64,000 nucleotides of DNA from Psychrobacter sp. AH5 (GCF_040371085.1 NZ_JAMBMT010000006.1:62001-126000), one strand, 5' to 3'. Counted from the stretch's first letter, positions 10,300-22,840 are shown. Translations and numbers: made by a program. Notes: generated from the letters alone by a model not told the origin.

Positions 10300-12365
10300 G
10301 GGGTGTGTGTGGTTGTTGTGTGGAGGTTTGTTGTGGAGGTGTGTGGTGTTTGGGTAGTGTGTGTTTGGTGTTGTGGTTTGTGTGTTGGGTGGTGGGGTGT
10401 GTTTTGTTATTGTTGGTTGTGTGGGTGTTGGGGGGTTGATTGGTATTTTTGTGTGGGGTTGGTGGGTGTTGGTTGTTGTGGGGGGTTGTTGGGTGTTGTT
10501 TGGGTTGGGGGGTTTGGTTTGTTGTGTGGTTTTGGGGTGTTTTTGTTTGTTTTGGGGGTTGGGTGTTTTGGGTTGGGTTGTGGGGTTTGGTGTGGGTTTT
10601 GGTGGTTGTGGTGGGGTTGTTGGTGGTTGTGTGGTTTGTTGGGGGTTGTGGGGTGTGGGTGGTGTGTTGGGTTGGGTGTGTGGGTTGTGTGGGGGTTTTG
10701 TGGTGGTGGGTTGGTTGGTGTGGTTGGTGGTGGGTGGGGGGGGTGGGTGGTGTTGGGGTGGGTTGGGGTTGTGTTGGTGGGTGGTGGGTTGGGTGGTGTT
10801 GGGGTGTGGTTGGTGTTGGGGGGGGTTGGGGGGGGTTTGTTTGTTGGTTGGGGGTGTGTTTGGTGGTTGGGTGTGTTGTGGGTGTGGGTTGGTGGTGTGT
10901 GGGGTTGTGGGTTGTGGTGTTTGGGGTTGGTGGGGGTGGGTGGGGTGGTGGTTGTTGGGGTTGGGGTGGTTGTGGTTGGGGGGGTGGGGGGTGGGGGGGG
11001 GGTGTTGTGTGGGTGTGGGGGGGTGTTGTTGGTGGGTTGGTGGTGGTTGTGGGTGGTGGGGGGGGTTGGGGTGTGTGGGTGTGTTTTGTTTGGTGTGGTG
11101 GGGTGGTGGGTGTGGGTTGTGGTGGGGGGGTGGGGGGTGGGGGTGGGGGTGGGTGGGTTGTTGGGGGGGTTTGGGGGTGTGGGGGTGGGTGGGGTGGTGG
11201 GGTGGGTGTGTGGTGGGTGTGGGGGTGTGGGGTGTTTGTGTGGGGGTTTGGTGTGTGGGGTTTGGTTGGGGTGTTGGGTGGTTGGTGGTTTGTTTTGTTG
11301 TTTGGTTGTGGGGTTGTGGGGTGGGTTGGTGGGTGTTTGTGGGGTGTTTGTGGGTGGTTGGGGGGGTGGTTGTTGGTTGTTTGGTGGTGTTGTGGTGTGG
11401 GGGGGTGTTGGGGGTGGTGGTGTGTGTGGGGGGTTTGTGGGTGTGGTTGGTGTTGGTGTGTTGGGTGTGAGGGTTTTTGGTTGTGGTGTATTGGGTGGGT
11501 GGGTGGTTTTTTTGTTGGTTTGGTGTGTGGTTTGAGGGGGTTGTTGGGGGTGGGTTGTGTGGGGGGGGGTGTTGTGTTGTGTTGTTTGGTTGGGTGTGTT
11601 GGTGTGTGGTGGTTGTGTGTGTGGGTGTTGTGTGGGGTTGTTGGTGTGTGGGGTGTTTGTGTTGTTGGGGTGGTGGGTGTGGTGGTGTTTGGTTTTTGGG
11701 TTGGGTGTTTTGTTGGGTGGGGTTGTTGTGTGGTTGTGGTGGGTTGTGTGGGGGGTTGTGGTGTTGTGTGGGTTTGGTGTTGGGTGGGTTGTGGTGTTGT
11801 GGTGGTGTTGGTGGTGGGGGGTGTTGGGTTGTTGGGGTTGGGTGGTTGGGTTGGTGGTGGGTTTGTGGGGTGGTGGTGGTGTTTGGTTTGGGTTGGTGGT
11901 GGGGGGTTTTGGTGGTGTTGTGGTTGTGTTGTGTTGTGGTGGTTTGGGTTTTGTTGTGGTGGTGGTGGGGTTGTTGTTTGGTGGTTGTGGGTTTGGGGGT
12001 GTTTGTGTGTTGGGTGTGGGGTGGGTGGTGGGTTTTGGGGTGGTGTTGTGTTGTTTTTGTTTGGTTTTGGGTTTTTGTGGTGGTTTGGGTGTTTTGTGTT
12101 GTGTTGGGGGTGTTGTTGTGGTGGGTGTGTGGTGGTGGTTGTGTTGGGTGGTTTGGGTTGGTTTGTTGTATGTGGGTTGGGGTTTGTGTTGTGTTGTTTT
12201 GTTGTGGTGTGGGTGTGTGGTTTGGGGGGGTGTTGTTTGGTGTGGGGTTTGTGGGTTTGGTGTTTTTGTTTTGGGGGGTTGTTGTTGGTGTTGTAGGGTG
12301 TTGGGGGTTAGTGTTGGGTGTGGTGGAATGTAGTGTGGGTTTGGGTGTTGATGTTGTGTGTTTAT
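10300..12365. other. G/T-only tract after block A, unit 2
   Basis: Pure G/T runs are 10446-11469 (1024 bases) and 11536-12169. A few A bases lie between and at the edges. G content is modest, about 53% in the line 11941-12000, so this tract is T-rich relative to tracts 1 and 54394-60891. It begins about 480 bases after block A. At the same distance, units 3, 4 and 6 still carry readable A-containing homologous sequence (22420-22830, 35450-35830, 63600-63900). Its open frames are compositional. Confidence 0.94.
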
Positions 12366-13009
12366 AAAGGTTTGTTGGGGTGTTTGGAAGGGGTGGTTGT
12401 GGGTTGGTTGTGGTGGTTGTTGGTTGTGTTTGGGGTGTGGTTGGTGGTGGGTTTTGTGTTGTGGGTTTGTGGTGTGTGTTAGATGGGGGGGGATTTTGGG
12501 GTGAATTGGGGATTATAATTAAGTGTATTGTGTGGGTGGGGGGGATGATTAATGTGTAGGGGTTAGAGTTGATTTGAAAAATGGTGTGTTGAGGGGTTAG
12601 GTGAGGGGATGTGAGGTTGGAGTATAGGGGTGTGAGTGGGTTAAAGATGTAGTATGTGGGGATGTGTTTAGTGGTGTTATTGTAGTAGTAGTGTTTGGGG
12701 AGGTGTGGTGTGGGTTAGGGGATAGTGGTGGGGGGGGGTTTGTGGTGGGTTGTAGGGATGATGGTAGGAGTTGTATGGGGAGTGATTAGAGGTTGTTTAG
12801 GAGAGGGGTGGTATGTTGATTTAGTGTATTTAGTTAGTATTGGGAGTTTTAAGGGGGTGGGTAGGGATTGAAGATGTATGTAGTAATTTGGGTGAATGAG
12901 TTGTAATTTTAAGGTAGGTTGTGTTTGAGGATGATAGAATAGATATAGAATTGAGTGTTTAATGTATGAGGTTATGGGAGTGTGAGAATGATTGTGTTGT
13001 TGGAGAGGT
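12366..13009. other. A-containing stretch without a gene
   Basis: A density rises over the first 150 bases and then looks like the other A-containing parts. It occupies the A-to-B interval. Only weak similarity to the equivalent stretch of unit 4 before 38660 is visible. No gene, RNA or regulatory site could be supported. Confidence 0.5.
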
Positions 13010-13790
13010 TGGTGTTGTGGGGGTGGGTTGGTGTGGTGTGTGAATGTGGGTGTAAATGTTGTGGAGGTTTGTGTGTGGTGGGGTAGTTTGTAGGTGGTAG
13101 GTGGGTAGTTTGATGGTGTTTTTATTTAGGAGGTTTTTTGGGGGGATTATTGGGGTGTGATAGGTTATTAGTTTGGGTGGTTGATGAATGTGGATTAGTT
13201 GAATTTTTGGTGTTTAAGTAGATGGAGGATGCAATGGTGATTGTGGAAGTAAGGGTTAGTGGGTAGATATTTGTAGGGGTTAGGGTGTGTAAGATGAGTA
13301 GGAGTTTGGAGTGGTATTTTTTATGAAGGGTGAATAATAAATGGATTGTGTTGGTGTATGGAGGTGATAGACTTGTAATTTGTAAAGTTTTATATTTAAA
13401 TTTAGAGAAGTGGTGGGAGAGGGGGGTGGTGTATAGGTGTAAAGTAAGGGATTGGGAGTGTTGTATATAGGGATAGGATTTGTTAGAAGTAATAATGATT
13501 ATAAATTAGTATAAGGTTGTTTTGGAGAATTTGGGAGATGTGGGTAAATTAATAGGGTGAGAATTGGGTTATAGGGAGGTGAGAGTTTTGATGATAATGT
13601 TTTTTGAGTAGAAGTTTTGAAGAATTTGGTAGGTTGTAGGGGGGGGGATTAGGTGTGTTGAGGATTGGTGTTTCTTAAGTTTGAGTTGTATAAGTTGGAT
13701 GATATGGATTGGTGGAGTTGAATTTGTGTAGGTGTGTATAGGGGTATAGTGGAGGATTGAGTTGGTGTGGGTGAATTGTGTTGTATGGGT
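13010..13790. repeat. Block B, copy 1
   Basis: The anchor tgtaaagttttatatt is at 13381, followed by taaatttagagaagtggtggg and gtaaagtaaggga. It is collinear with 38660-39350, less closely with 25080-25840. The upstream part shares gtgataggtt and gaatttttggtgt with unit 4. It is A-rich for this window, with stops in all frames. Three unusual C bases occur at 13232, 13372 and 13674. The function is unknown. Confidence 0.8.
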
Positions 13791-14562
13791 ATTTGTGAAT
13801 TTGGAGGGGGAGTGGGTGGGTGTAGGGGGGGGTGGTGTGTATTATTTATTGAAGTGTTATTAGAGTGTAGTAGTAAAGTTTGAAGGTTGTGTGAGGTATG
13901 AATGGGATTGATTTGGGAAGGAGGTGGGATATGTGGATGGATAATGGTTATTAGGTGGGGGTGTGTGTTGTGGGTGGGTTTGATAATGTGGGGGTTAGTG
14001 TTACGGTGTTGATGGTTTGTTGTGAGAAGAGTTAAATATTTGATGGTGTGTGAGGGTAGTTGAATTGGGGGGTTTGTGGGTGTGTTGTATGAGGGTGATG
14101 GAAATTAGGGGGGGTTTTTGTTTTGTGTGGTATATATGGGTATGGTGGTGGGTGTTGGGTTTTTTGGAGAAATTGAGGTAGGTGAAAAGTTGGTGGGTTT
14201 AGAAAATGTGGGGTGGTTGGGTAAATTGGTAGGGGTGGAGGGATATGATAAATAGATAAGTATAATTGATTGTATAAGGTGGTGTTGTGTTTGTTAGGGG
14301 GTGATATATGTTTTGTTTAGATGGGTATAGTAGGTGTTTTGTTGGGGATGGTAAGAGTGGTGGATGTTGAAAGTGGAATGTGGGGGGGGGGGGGTTGGTG
14401 ATGGGTATGTAGTGTGGGTGTGTAGGTTGTTTTTTATAAGGTGAGGAATGGGGTGTAGGAGGATAATGGATGTTGTATTGGTGTATAAGATGTGGGGGAG
14501 GGTGTGTGGAAATGTTGGGTATTGGTATGTGGGGGGGGGTGGTGGTGGTGTGGTGGGTTGGA
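13791..14562. other. A-containing stretch after block B, unit 2
   Basis: This is ordinary A-containing, C-free sequence apart from one C at 14004. A G run of about 12 lies near 14383. Weak similarity to 39350-39560 is visible at the start (gtgttatt then a run of tag-type triplets). No gene is supported. Confidence 0.5.
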
Positions 14563-15512
14563 GTGTGGGTGGGTGTGGTTGTGTTGGTGTGTTGGTGGGT
14601 TGGTTGGTGGGTGGTGGGTTGGGGGTGGGGGTTGGGGGGGTTGTGGTGGGGGGTGGTGGGGGGGTGTGGTTTGTTTGGTGGTTGGGGGTGTTGTGGTTGG
14701 GGTTGGTGGGGTGTGGGTGGTGGTGGTTGGTGGGGGTGTGGGGTTGGGGGTGGGTGGGTTTGTTGTGGTGGGGTGGGGGTGGGTTGTGGTTGGGGTGGGT
14801 GTGGTTGGTGGGGTGTTTGGGGGTGGGGGGTGGGGGTGGGGGTTGTGGGGTGTGGTGGTGTGTGTTGTTTGGGTGTGGTTGTGGTGGGTGGTTGGGTGGT
14901 GGTGTTTGTGGGTTTTGTGTTGTTGTTGTTGTGGGGGTGGGTGTTTTGGTGGTTGTTTGTGGGTGGTGGTTGGTGGGTTGGGGTGGTTGGTTTTGGGTGT
15001 GTGGGTGTTTGTGTGGTGGGTTTTGGGTGGGTTGGTTTGTGGGGGGTTGTGTGTGGTGGTGTGGTGGGGGTTGTGGTTTTGTGTTGGTTGTGGTGGGTGT
15101 GGTGGGTTGGTGGGGTGTGTGGTGGTTTGGTGGTGGGTGGGTTGGGGGTGGGGTTGGTGTGGGGTTGTTGTGGTTGTGGTTGGGTGGGGTGGTGGGGGTG
15201 TTGTGGGTTGGTGGGTGGGGTTGTTGTGTTGGTGGGTTGGGGTGGTGTTGTGGTTTGGGGTTTGTTGTGGTTGGTGTTGGGTTGGGTGTTTGGGGTGGTG
15301 GTGGTGTGGTGGTTGTTGGTGGGTGGGTGTTGGGTGTGGGTGGTGGTTGTGGGGTTGTGGGTTGGGTGGTGTTGGTGGGGGTTGGTGTGTGGTTTGGTTG
15401 TGGTGGGGTGGTGGTTGGGGGTGGGGGTGGGGTGGGTGTGTGGTGGTTTGTGGGGGTGTGTGGGGGGGTTGTGGGTGGGTTTGTTTGGGGTGTGTGGTGG
15501 TGTGGTTGTGGT
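14563..15512. other. G/T-only tract, unit 2 (950 bases)
   Basis: There is no A or C from 14563 to 15512. Three forward frames are open across it with the six-residue alphabet. By unit phase (+4.7 to +5.7 kb after A) the matching part of unit 4 (about 39.8-40.8 kb) is A-containing for most of its length, becoming A-poor after 40270. Confidence 0.96.
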
Positions 15513-16466
15513 AGGTGTGTTGTGTTGTTGAGTTGTGTGTAGGTTTTGGTTGGGTGTGTTGGTGGAGTTGTAGTTTAGGTGATGTTGTTGGTGGTGGTGT
15601 GTGTTTGTGGGTTGAGTTTGGTTAGGTGGTTTTGTGTTTATTGGGTTGAGTTGGGAGGGGTTTTTGTGTGTTTTTTTGATGGTGGGTTGGGGTTTTTTTG
15701 TTGTTTTGTGTTGTTGTTGGGGTTAGTGGGTGTGTGTTGGTGGGTGGTGATGTTTGTGTGGTTTGTGGTGGTGTTGGTTGTTAGTTGGTTTTTATTTTTT
15801 GGGTTTTGTTGGGGTTGGGTGGTGTGGGGGTGGTGTGGGGTGGTGTGGTGGTGTTGTTTTGGGTGGGGTTGTTGGTGAGTGTTGGGTGTTGTTGTGGTTT
15901 TGGGGGGGTTTGTGGGTGGGGGTTGGTGGGGGTTTGTTGGGGGGTGGGGTTGGTGTGGGAGTGGTGGTTTTTGTTGTGTGGTGTGGTTGTGGGGGGTGTT
16001 GGTTGGTTGTGGTGGTTGGGTGGTGTGGGGTGGTGGTGTTGGGTGGGGTTTGGGTTGGTGTTTTGGTGGGTGTTTGGTGTTTTGGTGTGTGGTGTGGTTG
16101 TTTGTTTTGGTGTTTGGTTTTGGTTTGGGTTGTGTGGTGGTTGGTGGGTGATGGTGTGTTTGGGGGTGGAATGTGGTGGATGTAGGGGTGTTGTGGTTGG
16201 TGGTGGTTGGTGTGTTGGTTGGGTGGTTGTGGGGGTGGTTGGTGTTGTGGTTTGATTGGGTTGTGTGTTGTTTGGTGTTGGGGTTTTTGTTTTTTGTGTT
16301 GGTGGGTTGTGGTTTGTTTTTTGTTTAGTTGGATGGTGTGTTGTGGTGGGTGTTTGGTAGTTTGGGGTGGTGGGGGTGGGTGGGTGTTAGGTTGGGGTGG
16401 TGGGTAGTTTGGTTGTGTGTTTTGTTGGTGTGGTGGTGGTGTGTGTGAGGGGGTTGTTAGGTTTTA
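15513..16466. other. A-poor zone
   Basis: A occurs only every few tens of bases and C is absent. Several overlapping open frames of 60-156 residues appear for that reason. Block C would be expected about here in unit 2 but cannot be recognised. Confidence 0.75.
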
Positions 16467-17768
16467 GTGGGGGTGTTGGTTTGGTGTTGTTGGGGTTGTG
16501 TGGTGGGTGTTGGGTGTGTTGTTGGTGTGTGGGGGGGTTGGGGGGGTGGTGTGGTGGGGTGGTTGGGGGGGGGGTGGTGGGTGTTGGGTGTGGGTGGGTT
16601 GTGGTGGGTTGTGGTGGGGGTTGTGGGGTTGTGGGTTGTGGGGGGGTGGTGTGGGGGGTGGGGGTGTGGGGGTGGTGGGGTGGGGTGGTGGGTGGGGGGG
16701 GGGGGTTGTGGTGGGGTGGTGTGGGGGGGTGGGGGTGGGTGGGGTGTGGGGGTGGTGGGGGTTGGGTGTGTGGGTGGGGGGTGGGTGTGGGGTGTGGTGG
16801 GTTGTGTGGTTGTGGTGGTGGGGTTGGTGGGGGGGTGGGGGGTTGTGGGGGGGTGGGTGTGGGTGGTGTTGGTGTGGGGTGGGGTTGTGGTGGGGGGTGG
16901 GTGTGTGGGGGGTTGTGGGTGGGGTTGGTGGGTGGGGGGGGGTGTGGTGTGTGGGTGGGTGTGGGTGTGGTTTGTTTTAGTGGTGGTGTGTGTGGGTGTG
17001 TTGGGGGGTTGTTTTGGTGTGGTTTGGTTTGGTGTGTGTTGGTTGGGTGGGGGTGGGTGTGTGGGGTGTGGGGGGTGGGTTGTTGTGTGTGGGGGTTTTG
17101 TTGGGGTTGGTGGTGTTGGGTTGTGGTGGGGTGGTTGTGGGGTTGTGGGTGGTGTTGGTGGGTTGGGTGTTTGGGTGGGGTTTGTTTTGGGTGGTGTTTG
17201 GTGTGTGTGGTGGTGTGGTTTTGGTGGGTGTGGTTGGGGTGGGTTTTGTGTGTGGTTGGTGGTTGGTGGGGTGTGGTGGTTTGTGTGGTGGGGGTTGGTG
17301 GTGGTTTGGTGGTGGTATTGTTGGTGGTGTTGTTTTGGTTTGGGGTTTGGGTTGGGTGTTGGTTGGTTGTGTGTGTGGTTTGTGGGTTGTGGTGGTGTTG
17401 GTTTGTGGTGTGTTGGTGGGTGGTGGTTGTTGTGGGTGTGTTGGTTGGTTGTGTGGTTGGTGTTGTGGTTTTGTGGGGTGGTTTGTTGTTGGTGGGTGTG
17501 TGTGTTGTTTGTGTTGTGGTGGGTGGTTGGGGGGTTGGGTGTTGGTGTGTTGTTGTGGTGGTGTGTGGTTTTTGGTGTGGTGTTTGGTGTTTTGGTGTGG
17601 TTGGTGGGGGGGTGTGGTTGGGGGTTGTGGGTTTTGTGTGGGTGTGTGTTGGGGGGTTTGTGTGGTGGTTGTGGTTGGGGGTTTGTGTTGGTGGTGGTGG
17701 TGTGGTTTGTTGTTTGGGGGGTTTGTTGTTGGTTGTTGTGTGTTGTGGGGGTGGTTGTTGTGGGGGTG
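16467..17768. other. Nearly pure G/T tract, unit 2
   Basis: Only two A bases, at 16979 and 17317, interrupt G/T-only sequence. G content is highest at the left (16600-16900) and falls to the right. The tract extends over unit positions that follow the block C landmark in units 3 and 4. Confidence 0.95.
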
Positions 17769-19850
17769 ATTTGGTAGGTGTGTTTGGTAGGGGTTTTTGT
17801 TTGGTGTTTTGGGTGTGTTGTTGTGTGGTTATTTGGGGTTGTGGGTGTTTTTATTGGGTGTGTGGGTGTATTTTTGTGTTTTTGTTTTGTTGTTGTGTGG
17901 TGTGGTTGTTGGTGTGTGGTTGTTTGTGGTGTGTGTTATGTGGGGTTAGGGTTGTTGGTTGTGGTATTTGTTTGTTGTGGGTGTGGTGGTTGGGTGTTTG
18001 GGGGAGTGGATTTTGTTTGGGTTATGGTTATGTTGGGTTTTGGTTTTGGTGATAGGTGATGTGTGTTGTTTGGGTATGGTGGTGTGTGTGTGTGTTGGTG
18101 GGGTGTGTTGGTAGATGGTGTGGGTTTGTGTGTTGTTGTTGGGTTGTTGGTTTTAATGGTGGGAGTGGTTTTTGTGTTGGGTGTGGGGTGGGTGTTAGTA
18201 AGGGAGTGGTGGTGTTAGGTGGGTAGGTTTTGAATTGGGGTTTGTGGTGATGGGTTGGTGTTGTTGTGAATAGGGGTGATGGGGGGGTGTGGTGTGGGGT
18301 TGGGATTATTGGTTGGGTGTGGGGTTGGGGTGGTGTTGGGTGTGTGTTGTGTTTGTGGGTGGTTTGTTGATTTGGGGTTTTGGGTTTTTGGTTTTGTGTG
18401 GTGGGTGGATGTGGTTGTGGGATGTATTTGGTTGTGTTGGTTTGGGTGTTGTTTGTTAGGGTTATTTATTGTAGGTTAGTGTTGGTGTTTGTTTGAAGGT
18501 TTTGTGGTTGGTTGGTGAGTGTAGGTTTGGTTAATTTAAGGGTGTGGTTGGTTTTATTGTGGGGTTTTTTTGATTGGGTTGTGGAATGGGTTAATGGTGG
18601 TGTTGGGAGAAGGTTGGTGGTGGTTTTGTGTGTGTATGTGGTAATGGGGGTTTTGGTTTGTGTGTGGTGGTTGGGGGTATATGGGGTTGGGGTGGTTGGG
18701 TGTGTTGGGGTAGGTGGGTGGGGGGTGGTGGGTTGTGTTGGGTGTGTTTTTGTGGTGTTGGTTTTGATGTGTGGTTTTGTTGGTTTTTGTGTTGGGGGGG
18801 GTGTTTGGGGTTGTGTGGTGTTGGGGTTGTGGGTGTTTGTTGGTGGTGTGGTGTGTGTGGTGGGTGTTTTTGTTTGGGGGTGGGGTGGGTTTGGGTTGTT
18901 GGTTTGTTGGGTGGTGTTGTTTTTGGTTGGGGGGGTGGTGGGGGTGGGTTGATTGGGGAGGGTTGTGTTTGGGTGGTGTTAGGTGTAGGGGGTTGTGGTT
19001 TTGTGTGGTGGGGTGGTTTGTGTGGTAGAGGTTTGGGGGTATATTGGGTAAGTGATGTTTGTGAGTTGGAGGGGGTAATAGGTGTGGTATTAAGTATTGG
19101 TTTGGTAATTGTTAATTATAAGTTTTGTGTGTTTGGGTGGGGTGGATGATGTTTGGGGTTTTGTTTGATGTGTGGTTGTGTGGTTTTGTTGTTGATTGGG
19201 TGGTGGGTAGAAGTTTGTTAGAAAGTGGATAGGATGGGTGGTGGTTGTATGGGTGTTGAGTGGGGGTTAGGTGGTTTTATGGTTTGAATTTTGTTTGTTG
19301 TGAGGTTGAGGGGTGTGGGTTGATGGGGTTTTGGTTGGTGGGTGGGGTTTGTGTGTTTTTTTTAGTTAGGGGTTGGGGATTGTATATGTTGGTGTGTTTA
19401 TGGAGTGTTTGGGTGGTTGGGGTTGTGTGGGGTGGGTGGGTGAGTGTTGGGGGGGGGGGTGTGGGTGGTGTTTGTGTGTTGGAGTGTTGTTGGGTGTGGG
19501 GTTAGGGGTTGTTATGTTTGTTTGTGTTAGGGGGGTGAGGATGGGTGGGTGTGGATGAAAATGGGAGTTTGTATAGTGTTTTTTGTTGGTGGGTGGTTGT
19601 GTGTTTGGTATGGTAGTAGGTGGTGGGTGTGGAATTGGGTGTAATTTTGGTGGTGTGGGGTTTGGTGTTGAATATTGGAGGGGTTTTTGTGGGGTTGTTG
19701 TGGTGGTGGGTTGAATTGGGTTGGTTGTGTAGGTTTGGTTGAGTTTGGGTGAGGGTTTTTTATTGAGTAAGGGGTTAAAGGTTGTGTGGGATTGTTGGGG
19801 TGTATAGTTTGTGGTAGTTTGTTTTTTTTAGAAGTGGGTATTTGTAGGGG
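17769..19850. other. Graded A-poor to A-containing zone
   Basis: A frequency increases gradually over about 2 kb rather than switching at an edge. Short open frames of 60-170 residues decline in parallel. Block F is expected near 19.0-19.3 kb but is not readable. I see no gene. Confidence 0.65.
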
Positions 19851-21080
19851 TAGGTGAATTATTGTAATTTGATTGTAGTGGTTGTTGTTGGTAGTGTGGT
19901 TAGGGTTGTTTTTTTTAAGGATTTTTTTGGGTGTTATGGATTTGGGGTGATTATTTTTTTGTTGGGGTGGGTTATGAAGGGTTAATATTTTGGTATGTGA
20001 GTTGAATGAATGATTAGTGTGTTTTTTTTGTAAGAAATTATTTGTAATTAGTATATTTAATGTATGTAAAGTGTTTATTTTTTTTTTTATGTGAGGTAAG
20101 TATATGTTTAGTTTGTTTTGAGTGGTAAGGTGTATGAAGGTTGTGTGTGGTGTATGGATTTTGTTGATAGGTGATGGGGATAAGTAAGTTTTGATAGTGT
20201 TGAATGTTGGTGTGTTAGAGTGATTGATGTTTAGAGTGTGTGTGTGTAGGATTTGATTGTGTAATAGGGGAGAGTGTGGTGTGAGTGTGGTATTGTTATT
20301 GTGTAGTAGTGGAAAGATAATGATGGGAATTGGGTTGAGTTAGGGTGGGAGTAATGGTATATGTTGTGGGGAGGGAGTGGGATGAATATAGGTGTATGTT
20401 GGGTTTTGATGTGAGTGATTTGATGTGTTGGTGATGAGATGGGTGGGGATTGTGTTTTGGGGTGTATTATGTGGTTTATAATTTTGTGAATGTAAGTGAT
20501 GGAGGGTTTTGGTTTTGGGAGGATATGGTATGTTTTAGATTGTTAATGATGTTATTTTGAGAGGTGAAGGTAAGTGGGGGTTTTGTGGAGTTTGGGTTTT
20601 AAGTGAGGGGATGTGTTGTTGTTTTTTTATAGGTTTGTTGGGGGTGGGTGTTGTGGGTGTGTGTGGATATGGGGGGGGAGTGTATGGTTGAGTTTGTGTT
20701 TGGAGATTGTGGGGATTGGGTTGGTTAAGTATTTGTGTTAGTGATTGGGTGGAGTGTGTAAGAGTGAGGGGGATGTGAGTAGGTTTATTGGTGATGGGGT
20801 GTAATTGATAAGGAATGAGGGAGGAGTTAGGGTTTTTATGGGTTAAGAAGGGGGGGGGTTGATGTGTGATAGAAAATGTGGATAAGGTATTGGGAGTGGG
20901 GGGTAGATAGGTTGTGAATTTTGGATAGGAGGAGGTGTGGTGATATTGTTGTTTGAGTTGTGAAGGTGAAGATTAGAGTGTTGGGTAGGGTGTGGGTAGG
21001 TTTTTGTTGAAGTGGAGGTAGGAGGTTTGAAGGGTGTTAGGTGATAGGGGAGTGATTGGGTGGTAGGTTGTTGTTATGGT
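19851..21080. repeat. Blocks G and E, copy 1 (unit 2)
   Basis: Block G is anchored at 19858 (attattgtaatttgat), matching 32591 and 47456. Block E is anchored at 20971 (gattagagtgttggg), matching 48863 and, less exactly, 33954. Just before E all copies share a ggttgtga...ggatagg string and then gaggtgtg. G to E is 1113 bases here, 1363 in unit 3 and 1407 in unit 4. A T run of about 13, not seen elsewhere, lies near 20080. Confidence 0.75.
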
Positions 21081-21869
21081 GATGTGGGTATGATGGGGGG
21101 TTGGGGTTGGATGGTGGAGTAGATATGTGGTTTGGTAATGAGTGTGTGATAGTGAGAGGATGGGGGATAAGTAGGTTGTTGGTGTGGATGTTGATGGGGG
21201 AGTGGTTGTAATGGTTAGTTTTTGTTGGTGGTTTGATGTAGTAAGGGGATGAGTGAGTTGAGATTTAGGTGTTGTAGTAGTGGGGTATTTTAGTTTTATG
21301 GGGGAGTTAGAGTATTGTTATGTATTTTTGTATGAAAGGGTAGTTGTTGATAGAGGATGGTATTTTTGGTTAAGGGGTTGTGGGGGAGGTGTTTAGTGGT
21401 TTGTGTATTTGGTGTATTTTTGTTAGTTGGGGTTGAGTGGTTTGGTAGTGATTATTTAGGTTGAGTTTGTGGGAGTAGGGTGTGGTATAGGGTTGAGGGA
21501 TGTGAGAATATGGGGTTGGTTTTGATATGAAATATGAGGTGGGATTGTGGAGGGGTGGAGTTTTGGGTTTGTTTGGATTGGAGTAGTGGTTTTTATTGGG
21601 GTTGGAGGGGTGGTGTTGAGTTTTGGAATTGTTTATTTGGATTTTTATTTGTAGGTAGGGTGTGGTGGGTTATAGTGGAAGGAGTTTTTTTAGGTTGGTG
21701 GGGGGTTTGTGTTAGTTGGGTTGGGGGTGTGGTGTTTGAGGGGTTAGGGGTAGATGTTTGAGGTGTGTGTGTTTGATGTGTGGTTTGGGTAGGTGTGGGG
21801 TTTTGTGTGGGTGGGTGTAGTTAGTGTGTTTTGTGATTTGTGGTTGTGTTGTGAGTTGTGTTTTGTTGG
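21081..21869. other. E-to-A interval, unit 2
   Basis: This is A-containing sequence becoming A-poor after about 21530. Block D, which is found 741-765 bases before block A in units 4 and 5, is not recognisable here. A short open frame at 21534-21761 has no support as a gene. Confidence 0.5.
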
Positions 21870-22840
21870 TGGTGTTTGGTGATTTTGGGGTTGGGGGAGG
21901 GTAAGTATGAGTTGTGGGTATTAAAGTTTTATGGGTTGTGGGTGTTTGGTGGGGGGGTAGAATTTGGGGGAGTTTGATTAGTTTGTTAGTGGGTGGGGTT
22001 GGTTGGTGGGATGTTGGAAGTATGGGGGGTTGGGGTGTATGTAGGTAGTATGGTTTAGAGGGTTAGTGTTTGAGTGTTGGAGGTTTGTGTGTGGTGTGGA
22101 TGGTGGATTAGATGGTTTTTTTTTGAGTTGTGTGGTATGGATGTGTTGTATTTTTAGGGGAAAGGTAGAGGAAAGGTAGGGATATAGATTTGTGGTTTAT
22201 GTGGTTTTGTGTGGGATTGTAGAAGTTGGGGTAGTGGGTGGATTGGATGAGTAGGTAAGTTTGGGTGTTTGTGGTATTGTGGTTGGTGTAGGGTAGTGGA
22301 GTAGGTATTGTGTTTTTGTTGTGTTATGTGATAGTTTGTGTGTAGGTAGTTAATAAGGTAAGTGATTTGGGTAGTGTAGTGATTAAGGTATTGTAGATGT
22401 TTGTATAGATGAAGAGGTTTGAGAGTGGTGATATAAGTTTGTAGAAGAATATGTTTGGGGAGGGTTTGAGATGTTTTTGATGTGGAGTTGAGATTTGGAG
22501 TTTAATGTAATATTTTTGTGAATAATAGAGTGTTGATAGTATGTTGAGGAATTGTGAAGGGGGTTTGTTAGGAGGAGGTAGGAGTGGTTGTTGAGTGTTG
22601 ATGATGTTGTGAGGTGTGGGGATTGAGGAGTAATGGGAAAATTGAAGATGATTGTTAGGGAGTTGGATAGTAGATGGATGAATTAAGATGATAAAATAAT
22701 TTGTGGTGGTAAGAGTATAGGGAAAGAGTTATAGAGGTGGTTAGTATTTGAGTGGTGTGATTGGGATTGAAGTTTGTTGTGGTTTGAGTATGAAGTGGTA
22801 TGTTTAGGTGAGATGTGAGTTAAGTGTTATAAGGTAGATT
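21870..22840. repeat. Block A with upstream approach, copy 2
   Basis: Block A starts at 22105. The upstream approach matches 9540-9820 and 62996-63242. The downstream extension (22420-22830) matches 35450-35830 and 63600-63900 through words such as gttgagatttgga, ttgatagt and gttggatagtag. It stops just before the G/T-only tract at 22880. Confidence 0.82.

Larger units (their letters stand above)
9821..22104. repeat. Tandem unit 2 (about 12.3 kb)
   Basis: The unit runs from block A at 9821 to the next block A at 22105. Recognisable shared blocks are A, B (anchor 13381), G (19858) and E (20971). A to B is 3560 bases, close to 3499 in unit 3. Blocks C and F are not readable. Their expected places, roughly 15.9 kb and 19.2 kb, fall in or near A-free and A-poor sequence (14563-15512, 16467-17768, 17770-19560). 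B to G is 6477 bases, against 6987 in unit 3, so no large insertion accompanies the A-free tracts. Confidence 0.8.
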
